Shown here: one piece after another, positions 63,216 to 64,000 of the stretch
How the letters are laid out: the number at the start of each line of letters is the position of its first letter
Position numbering within the stretch: the first letter of the stretch is position 1
From: DRTC01 sp964521025
Lineage (GTDB): Bacteria > Cloacimonadota > Cloacimonadia > Cloacimonadales > TCS61
NCBI GenBank assembly: GCA_964521025.1
Contig: CAZFPK010000009.1
Location: 1-64,000 of the forward strand
Length of the DNA stretch: 64,000 nucleotides
Direction of reading: 5' to 3'
Program-made: the position numbers and the translations under genes
The notes under the pieces: generated by a model
The model's input: only the letters and a program-made list of their open reading frames with translations
What the model was told of the DNA's origin: nothing
Database searches by the model: none

Positions 63216-64000
63216 ATGGCTTATAGATGTAATGTCTTGTTATGTACTTGTACGATGTGTGTATCTGTCAATGCTTTAGAAATCAAGAACAGGCTGGAGA
63301 AGGAAATCAGAAAATTCCATCTGGAAGATGAAATACAGATAATTCAGACAGGAAGCAGCTGGCTATGTACGAAAGGTCCGACCTTGATCGTACAACCGGA
63401 TGATATAGTCTATCAATTTCTAAAAGCAGAGGATATTCCGAATTTAGTAGAGGAACATTTCTTAAAAGGAAGACCAGTCCAGTCATTAATGTATCATCAT
63501 CCGGAAAAATTGTATCCTATTGAAAAACTGGAAAATATTCCTTTTTATCATTCTCAAAGGTTGATCGCTCTCTGGAACAGGGGAATAATAGATCCGGAAG
63601 AGATCGATGAATATATTGCCCGGGACGGATATAAAGCATTAGTAAAAATTTTAAAAAATATGACTCCGGAAAAAGTGATCCGGGAAATTAAGAGTTCCGG
63701 TTTAAGAGGAAGGGGAGGAGGAGGTTTTCCCACAGGAGAAAAATGGGAATTTTGTAGAAACAATCCCGGTTCTCCCAAGTATTTGATCTGTAATGCCGAC
63801 GAAGGAGACCCCGGTGCTTTTATGGATCGTTCGATCATCGAGGCTGATCCTCATTCGCTGATCGAGGGAATGTTGATCGCTGCTTATGCCATCGGAGCGG
63901 AAATAGGTTATGTTTATGTGCGCAGTGAATATCCATTGGCAATAAAAAGATTAAGTAGAGCAATAGTTAAAGCAAGAGAATACGGTTTATTGGGAAAAAG
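63216..64000 (+). CDS. nuoF: NuoF/HydB-like NADH-binding flavoprotein, cut by the window edge
   Basis: The frame is open from ATG 63216 to the window end (261 codons). The N-terminus is Cys-rich (YRCNVLLCTCTMC), part of a thioredoxin-like [2Fe-2S] domain, then the 51-kDa core begins: SSGLRGRGGGGFPTGEKW (FMN), CNADEGDPGAFMDR and VYVRSEYPLAI. The protein is a paralogue of 38667-40517. AGGAG lies about 12 bases upstream. By analogy with copy 1 a NuoG::HdrA back-half gene is expected to the right. Confidence 0.9.
   Translation, partial: MAYRCNVLLCTCTMCVSVNALEIKNRLEKEIRKFHLEDEIQIIQTGSSWLCTKGPTLIVQPDDIVYQFLKAEDIPNLVEEHFLKGRPVQSLMYHHPEKLYPIEKLENIPFYHSQRLIALWNRGIIDPEEIDEYIARDGYKALVKILKNMTPEKVIREIKSSGLRGRGGGGFPTGEKWEFCRNNPGSPKYLICNADEGDPGAFMDRSIIEADPHSLIEGMLIAAYAIGAEIGYVYVRSEYPLAIKRLSRAIVKAREYGLLGK

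Overview
The window is a densely coded, AT-leaning bacterial chromosome segment, almost entirely on the + strand. Secreted proteins with NYPNPF-type FlgD-like C-terminal domains, LVIVD-type propeller repeats, a LolCD/TamB envelope set, abundant palindromic intergenic repeats and a large Hdr complement suggest an anaerobic member of the FCB superphylum, most likely Cloacimonadota or a neighbour. This placement is inference; no rRNA or marker tree is available.

Left part (1-28.5 kb): a clipped DUF1848 gene on the minus strand; a LolCD-like ABC pair enclosed by a perfect 42-bp inverted repeat; TamB; an MFS transporter; an N-acetylmuramoyl-L-alanine amidase; a secreted repeat protein broken by a nonsense codon; and a secreted propeller/thioredoxin-like protein whose active site reads U-P-A-C through an in-frame TGA. 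Then come a PqqD-like carrier, methyltransferase, ATP-grasp ligase and PLP decarboxylase (a possible small biosynthetic cluster), a two-methylase restriction-modification island, a lipoprotein, a urea-transporter/M23 peptidase fusion, an outer-membrane-like protein, a TPR protein, rpsT with a clear terminator, ftsY and a secreted hypothetical protein.

Right part (28.6-64 kb): one long redox and sulfur-handling region. It encodes DsrE- and TusA-type sulfur carriers, four MvhD/FlxD-like selenoproteins with matching SECIS hairpins, two separate HdrA-type proteins and one tandem HdrA, HdrB, two HdrC, three FlxC/FdhB-like Fe-S proteins, FlxA and FlxB, and a NADH-dehydrogenase-like module. In that module HdrA itself is split: the front half is fused to NuoE, the back half to NuoG, and NuoF lies between them. 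A second HdrA-front::NuoE, an HndB-like protein and NuoF run off the right edge.

Between the two NADH modules (52.9-60.5 kb) lies an envelope sulfur block: TusA, a YeeE/YedE permease, a rhodanese lipoprotein, a four-rhodanese lipoprotein, two OprP-type porins each interrupted by an in-frame TGA (one preceded by Cys-Gly and followed by a strong SECIS-like hairpin), and an exported double rhodanese. My model is that the porins and rhodaneses capture a sulfur (or selenium) species at the outer membrane and periplasm, YeeE/YedE and TusA/DsrE bring it in as bound sulfane, and the Hdr/Flx/Nuo complexes exchange electrons among it, NADH and ferredoxin. The selenoprotein readings and the split HdrA are directly visible; the pathway is inference. 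No selA, selB, selC or selD, no tRNA, no rRNA and no CRISPR array was seen.
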